From: Ectocarpus siliculosus
Lineage: Eukaryota > Sar > Phaeophyceae > Ectocarpales > Ectocarpaceae
Direction: 5' to 3'
DNA length: 64,000 nt
NCBI GenBank assembly: GCA_000310025.1
Contig: FN649753.1
Span: forward strand, 74,749-138,748
The notes beneath the pieces were generated by a model. That model was not told the origin of the DNA, ran no database searches, and saw only the letters and a list, made by a program, of their open reading frames with translations. Positions 58,095 through 64,000 of the stretch are shown in pieces (position 1 is the stretch's first letter; each line of letters starts with the position of its first letter). The position numbers were made by a program, and so were the translations under genes.

Positions 58095-59066
58095 ATGATC
58101 CTTTGCTGGTGGTCTCGTGGCCGTGTGTGTTGTGCGCAGTGCTCTTCGTGCGCTTGGTTGCATGACCAAGTGCGGAGCTGTGTTCTGCACAGGGCGGCCG
58201 ACGTACACACCATTGCTGGGAGCGTTGTTTGGATCATTAGGACTGGAAAAAGATTCAAGGTGCGAGCTATGCAGCTACGACACAACCCCGTTGGGACTAC
58301 CAACGGAGGAATGTCCATGTCGTATCCACATATGGGGATATCCGATATACATCTGTTTCACACAAAGATTCCGCGAGCGTTCAGGAGAAATTTCTCTCGG
58401 GTGCTGAGAGCGCTCCATTTCGGGTCTCTCGGGCTCTCACAGGGCTCCATTCTCCCATATTTTGTTTGTTCCCGCTCGTTTTTCCCCTCCGCTTTGTCGC
58501 TTTTTCATCTCTGGCCCCTCGCTCGCTCGAGGAACGTTTCCACCCTCCTTTCCTCTGCTCATGACAGCTACTCACACGCCTCTCACAGGGCTTCATCTTT
58601 CTCTCTCGGCGGCACCCACACGCCAGTCTGCTTTCACACGTCGGGCTCTCCATATGCATGTACGTTCAACACGCATACAAAAACGTTCAACTTTCAACCC
58701 TCCGGGACCTTTCCAGCGCTTCCATTTATTAACGTTTCTTCCGGGTTATTGCCTCTACAAATTCCCCGGGTTACGCATATGTATCCACACAAGCATTCGA
58801 GAATCTTTACCCCCCCCATCTCCTCTGCTCCCCATCCACGACACGTCGCATCTAATGACTGTCTCTCAGCTCACCCACACCATAGGCATATGGCGGGCTC
58901 TCACTCACATGCCCAGCAGTCCAACATCTTCCCGTTTTCGGATCAAAAACTTACCGCGGGGGACCGGTGCTTTCTTTCAGTTCTGATAAGTGTACCTCCT
59001 ATTGCACATTCAAAAATGCAGGGCAACTATTTCAGCTCCGCACTTATACTTCGTCGCAGCGAGTAG
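58095..59066 (+). CDS. Open frame of unknown significance (324 codons)
   Basis: An ATG-started frame without stop, long for non-coding DNA, but the region is C/T-rich with few A, which lowers stop frequency. Residues are rich in Ser, His and Phe with no domain. Words such as CGGGCTCTC and CATATG recur irregularly, suggesting old repetitive sequence. No splice structure or homologue was recognised. Confidence 0.15.
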   Translation: MILCWWSRGRVCCAQCSSCAWLHDQVRSCVLHRAADVHTIAGSVVWIIRTGKRFKVRAMQLRHNPVGTTNGGMSMSYPHMGISDIHLFHTKIPRAFRRNFSRVLRALHFGSLGLSQGSILPYFVCSRSFFPSALSLFHLWPLARSRNVSTLLSSAHDSYSHASHRASSFSLGGTHTPVCFHTSGSPYACTFNTHTKTFNFQPSGTFPALPFINVSSGLLPLQIPRVTHMYPHKHSRIFTPPISSAPHPRHVASNDCLSAHPHHRHMAGSHSHAQQSNIFPFSDQKLTAGDRCFLSVLISVPPIAHSKMQGNYFSSALILRRSE

Positions 59067-62000
59067 ACGCCGGGGGCACTTCTGGCGTTGCGGCCCGCGC
59101 GTTCCTCTCAAACATAGAAGGCTTCCATGAATCTGCTGCTCTACCATTTCTTTCACCCCTACGATACTGCTGTTGTTCGGGTATGTGTGCGTATCTATCT
59201 GCGCTTTTCCGCGTGGCACACAGCTAGCTTCCTGCGGCTATTTTTCACGTGTATTTCGTGTCCGGGCCTCCCGCTCTCTCACACGCCGCGACCGGCCCGC
59301 TGCATCAACATGTTAACCCCTCTTTACACGTGCATGTCTTCGAGGAACACATCAAGCATAACAAAAAAACGGCAGCCGTTCATGTGCGTGCATTTATTTG
59401 TCACGAATGAGCATGTGCATATAGGCAGCCCTCTCTGTGTGTCCCAAGCGTATCTAAACTTCCAAAATTAGAAACATCTCATTTTCTTTGTCAACACTGT
59501 GTGGTCTGTTTGCCAATAATGACGCTGCTGCTGCGCGAGCACTCGATGTTCGCCTTTCTTCATGACGCAGCGCGGTCATTTTTATTTCCATTTTCATTTT
59601 CCGTCGGTTGACACGAATCGAGTGCGCCCTCTCTCTTTCTGCACCCGAGCCATTTTGTTTTGATCATTTTCACTAAATTGCTACTGCCTCGCACGATGAA
59701 TGTTGAGTACAACAAAACCACTTTTTGCGTATCTTGGAATCGACCTGTTGAGCCGGGCGGCGGAAGCCGCCAGACACCTTGAATGTATATACAAGGCTCC
59801 CTTCGGGAGTTAGCTGGCTGGCCTCCTTGGGGGCGACGCAAGAGGACATGGCCAACGTCATCGCGACCGCATCGTTGCATCTCAACGTCTTGACGTTCGG
59901 TAGTAAGTGCCAGTTTTGCGTACACCCTGCAGAATTTGCCTGGAACTTGTGTCATGTGCGGGGCATTTTTTGTTTCTCGACGTGACTTTTCGCGTGTGCG
60001 TGAGTGTGTGCTTTTAGGCTAGCGGCGTCTTTGCTGCAGGTGATTTTGCTGTAATCCGCTGCCTTCGATCACTCGCTCTTACGCAGTATTCGTACCTATG
60101 GGACTTGGGTTCGTTGCGCAGGAATCACCAGTCTTCCTGCTTATGCAAAGCAGTTTTCTTGTAATTTTCTTGCGAAGGCTTTCGTCGCGCGGAACACGCC
60201 CCGGGGGGATAGAGCAAGTTTTTCAACTTTGGAAGTCAATCACGCCCTCGGTAATGTATCGACGAGCCTCCTGCGTGCCCCTGAGAAGGAATCGTGTACA
60301 ACGGCTCACTCTGCCGCGAGCGAAAGATAGCGGGATCAAATAATGGCAGCACTGCCCAAAACTGGCGAATGGAGAGAGGGGGGGAGGAGTCTGTTAATAC
60401 CGTATGGTACTTCAGTACGATTCAGTGTAGTAAAGCATAACTAATATGTTGTTATTTAGACTTCGATACTATTGTATGCAGAATTTTGTGTGGTCTATCA
60501 AAACCTATATAAAAGCATGACGCTGTAATGGTAGGATTTAGCATGGGCACAAAGACATCTAGAGTATGGCTTTCATAATGTGATACTAAATCCTACCATA
60601 CGATAATCGCCTTGACCAAACGGGATTAAGCGCCCGAAAGAAAGGGTGGGGTATCTAGGAGTGCATCCATTGTTTTAATCCGCGAGCCCTGTTGATGTAT
60701 AGATAGTTAGGGGTGCTAATCGGCCATGTATGCGCGAAAAAATGTGTCCTGTCTGTTCGACAATTTCAGCTCAAGAAGATAAAAAAAAGGAGTCCGTCTG
60801 ACGACGTCGAGCATCAAACTACTTGATTTTAGACCGCTTTCATCTTCATCTTTTGACGACGAGTTCTTGCGCCCAGGGTCATGTTGGCCCTTCATACTAC
60901 GTGCACACACCTGTGTACAGGCAGTGACCAGTGTAGTACGCTCCGTTTTGCATTTGGAAAAAGAGGGGCCGCCAGAGAGCAAAATACCTCTGGTTTTGAC
61001 GCGTTCGCTTGCTTTTTTCTGCTGACGGTGGAGCAATGTCGAATCACGAGAAACCGAGCTTATGGTGCACTGCCTTGCGAGTCAGAGTCGACAGCACAGA
61101 AGGAAGTAGTTTAAATCGCGCACGCCGTTGGGGAGCACTGGTGCGTCAAAATGACCATTTTTTTCTGCCCGAAATCTGCCTGAAGTTCCTCCTGGTGTGC
61201 ACCAGACATCTGCAACAAAAAATGCCGAAAGGGCCAACAAAGCCAAAAACAGAGGCTCACGGCACCATCGCTGTTTGTGTCGATCTCGCTTGCTTGACGT
61301 ACGAGCCCAGGCATCCAACCACCGGGTCAGGGACCAGTAGATCTCGGCCTCCTTTATAGGGGCACGATGGCGGCAAGCATTGGATTAGTGTCTCCTCTGT
61401 TTCTGTTTCCCGGCAGCAGCATTGAGATGAAGACAACGTTTTCAGTCCCGATGCAACGGATTCTTTTTGAGCCACATCAGACACCGATCGCAGCAGCAGC
61501 AGCAGCAGCAGCAGCAGAGGCAGCAGGAACAACAACAACACAAGCCTCAACCTCCAAGGGCCACGCAAACTGACCGCTTTGCTGGCGTCGCGCTCGTCAC
61601 GTGTGTCTGTGAATTCGTTCGCCGCCGTTTGTATCACTGAGGCAAATCATACGTCGTGTGTGCTCCTCTTGCTCGTTGATATCATTTTCGCGGTGCCCAA
61701 GGACCGGTTCTCGAGATTTGGTTTTTTCCCATCTGGAAGATCCGGGACACATTTTCAAAAAGATTCCAATATGTTTGTTGGGCCATTAGCACCCGTAGCA
61801 GTAGATATCGACAGGGGATCGATACGCTAAACACCGCCTCATATTTTCGCGCGAAGAAGTAATTATGTACGGACAAATACATGTGTTTCATTTGGTGCGA
61901 AAAAAAACCTTCGCACCAGTGTACCCAGGTTCTTGTTTGAAGTATCGGTAGTCAAATTCCTTTATAAAGGTAGGGGCATCGCGGGGGGGACTCTGTTCTT

Positions 62001-62756
62001 GTCAGGGTACCCAATGCGCGAGCTAAGTTTAGGGTCCGCTCTTGCGATCCCCCAAGCCATGATCACACGGAAACGGGTGCGTAGCACATTAAGCATCAAG
62101 AGGGCACCTAACCCGCTCGAAGTACTGTATGCGTGAAACTTCGTCCCTACACTACGAGATATCGTTAGGTACCGCGAGAGTTTTGACGGCCAATGTCTAG
62201 ATATCGTAGCGGGGCGTTTTCAGATGCAAAACCCACCCAACACTTGGATCCCTGTGTCGTATTCTATAATAAGCGTTAATTACATACTATTGTAATTGTG
62301 TAGCGCGCAACAACACCTCCGGTGCGATCGATCGAATTCAGTGCAAAGTGGTGGTGTAAAACAAACCCGCGATTTTCCCAAAGCGAGCAACTCGTGTGCA
62401 GTAGGGAAGGGCACCAAACAGGCAGCGGGAGAGATTTACGTTGGCGTCCGCCATGAAGTTACCGCCTTGTCTATTTTCAACGAGTGTTGACAAGTACGCA
62501 GCTTTCGGGGCATGGAATTCGATTCGCCACTCAATCTCGCAGCCCGGGAGCTGCAACCGGTGCATGTCAAGACGAGACCCAACAATCTACGCTGGGCGTG
62601 TGGCTTCGCAACCAACCGTAGTCCACTGCTGTCGCAACGGACACACGCAGCAACACAAGTAAACCAAGAGCTTAGCAACAGCGAAGAGGAGAACAACACA
62701 CACGTTGGAAGACAATGTTGTGTTCACGATGGCAGTTTTTTACGACGTGCCCTCGT
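59067..62756. other. No recognisable gene; weak exon-like pieces
   Basis: About 59840-59903 on the plus strand gives EDMANVIATASLHLNVLTF and ends at a GTAAGT-like donor, but no partner exon was found. On the minus strand 61267-61300 encodes SEIDTNSDGA before a GTGAGC donor, resembling the start of an EF-hand loop. Neither is enough to call a gene. Confidence 0.3.
61491..61517 (+). repeat. (CAG)n microsatellite
   Basis: Nine CAG units; on the minus strand this is a CTG run next to GTT units, the pattern of sense-strand introns in this window. Confidence 0.93.
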
Positions 62757-63062
62757 CCTTTTTTGATAGGGGTTGGAGTTTTTTTGGGGGAAAAAATTTT
62801 TATTTTTTATTTTTTGGGGTGTTTTTTTTCTTTCCTCGGGGGGCAAAAAGGGGGGGGATAGAGGGGTTTGAACTTTTGCCCTTTTGTTTTTGGGACAAAC
62901 GTTTTTGCCAATTTAGGTTTTTCCCCCCCCCCCGTTTTTCCATGAACAATTTTTTTGATGGATTTTTTTAATTGTAGCAAAAGGGTTCCCATGATGAACA
63001 GTCTTCCCCCCCCCCCTTTTTTTTTTTTCCCTGGGTTTAGTTGCCCCCCCCCCCCCCCCTTG
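62757..63062. other. Low-quality homopolymer-rich sequence
   Basis: The stretch consists of long T, G, C and A blocks like those next to the N gap at 25.9 kb, but without Ns. It is probably unreliable base calling; frames here should be ignored. Confidence 0.75.
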
Positions 63063-64000
63063 GTAGGGCTGGGAAAAACATCATCGGCTTAGAGCAGCAC
63101 CGCGTATTTTTGGGGGGACACATCATTTATATGTGCTACTTACGGACGACGTTTCACGCATTCTTTAACCCGGGTCATAGGTGTTCTCTTGATGTGCTAG
63201 CTAGAGCATGGGGGTTCGCATGAGAGGACCCTAGCTCGCGCTTATTGTAGTGTACCAGAGAATGACAGGGTTCCCACGGGCCCCCCCCGATGCTCCTTTA
63301 GAAAATTTATGCTTCTTCTGTACTCGTATGCATACCCAACAGAGTCGTTTCTTCTTATTTGGGACATTTTCGGGGCGGGGGAGCCGGTAGTCTAATATTC
63401 CTGACGACTCCACCTCCTCCACGGAAAAATCGTGCGCGTCTGGTAGTGGTCTGGCATTTTTCTCTCTTTCACGTTGTTGTTAGCTAAAAATTGCCAAGAA
63501 GTGAGGCTGAACGAGATATATGTCCGGAGGTGTCGCGACACCCCCCCTCCCCCTGTTTTAAGAATTGTAGATACAGGGTATGCAGGTGCTCCGTGCCCCA
63601 GCAGGAACTTGCCAGCAATTTTCAGCCGTCGAGAGAGGCTGGCTGGGTGGATTCGAGCACAAAGAGAGACAGAGAGAGATACGTGCAGCAACTAACTGGT
63701 GGTGTGATGACGATGCCTTCTGTAACGTGTGCGCTTATGTTGTACCTGTTGATGCCCATGGGTGGAGGAGAGGCTAGATCGACGCTGCTCTGCGGTTCCT
63801 AACGGAAGCACACAGCTCTGTAAGATACAAACGTGTGCACCAGCAGCAGCAGTACCTGTGAATGTGTGTGCCTATGATGCGTGGTTGTACGTGCGAGCCG
63901 TTGTACGCTACTGTACAGTCTACTGTTGTATGCTGTCGTTTGGTTGGTCCACCGCACGTGTAGTAGTCTGCTAGGTCACAACACGAGTGCCGGGTGGTGT
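63063..64000. other. No recognisable gene at the right edge
   Basis: Short frames only. A small AG-rich stretch (63660-63680) and scattered CAG triplets near 63841 are the only structures noticed. Confidence 0.4.

Overview
The window is nuclear DNA from an intron-rich eukaryote. It most likely comes from a brown alga of the Ectocarpus type. Two things point there: a long minus-strand protein built of C-x4-C-x16-C-x2-H (EsV-1-7) repeats, a family expanded in Ectocarpus and named from its virus EsV-1, and a plus-strand gene with more than 50 short exons in long T/G-rich introns.

Layout. Bases 1-293 are the 3' end of an unidentified plus-strand gene with a Lys/Arg-rich tail. Bases 300-2259 are intergenic and hold a tRNA-headed SINE candidate (1194-1514). 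From about 2260 to 48918 one plus-strand gene encodes an ATR-type PI3K-like checkpoint kinase. I traced 53 exons by reading frame, splice sites, phase continuity and similarity to remembered ATR proteins. They give HEAT repeats, a 3.2 kb exon with a large basic low-complexity insertion, a UME-like segment, more HEAT, the FAT domain, the kinase domain (DRHGEN and VDFDC motifs) and a FATC end. Phase shows that one small exon between 37671 and 38169 is still missing. The coding sum is about 11.55 kb (about 3,850 residues); human ATR is about 2,644.

The 7.2 kb intron after exon 10 (12023-19264) is a nest of repeats. It holds a Tc1/mariner-like non-autonomous element (13094-15652) that contains a tRNA-like sequence split by a foldback element, then a 204-bp-period array of six tRNA-Gly(GCC) genes with one further copy on each side, a second foldback (17969-18182) inside a dispersed repeat, and degenerate AACCTAGC repeats. 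Another intron carries a MITE-like element ending 24 bp before a splice acceptor (27853-28509). Another contains a 100-N gap inside low-quality homopolymer sequence (25558-26195); similar poor sequence lies at 62757-63062.

Downstream, 48919-53196 is probably the convergent 3' regions of ATR and the minus-strand EsV-1-7 gene (53197-55155). From 55156 to 64000 no gene could be identified; a 324-codon open frame and weak exon-like pieces are flagged at low confidence. Apart from the shared intron hosting Pol III genes, nothing suggests that ATR, the tRNA array and the EsV-1-7 gene work together.
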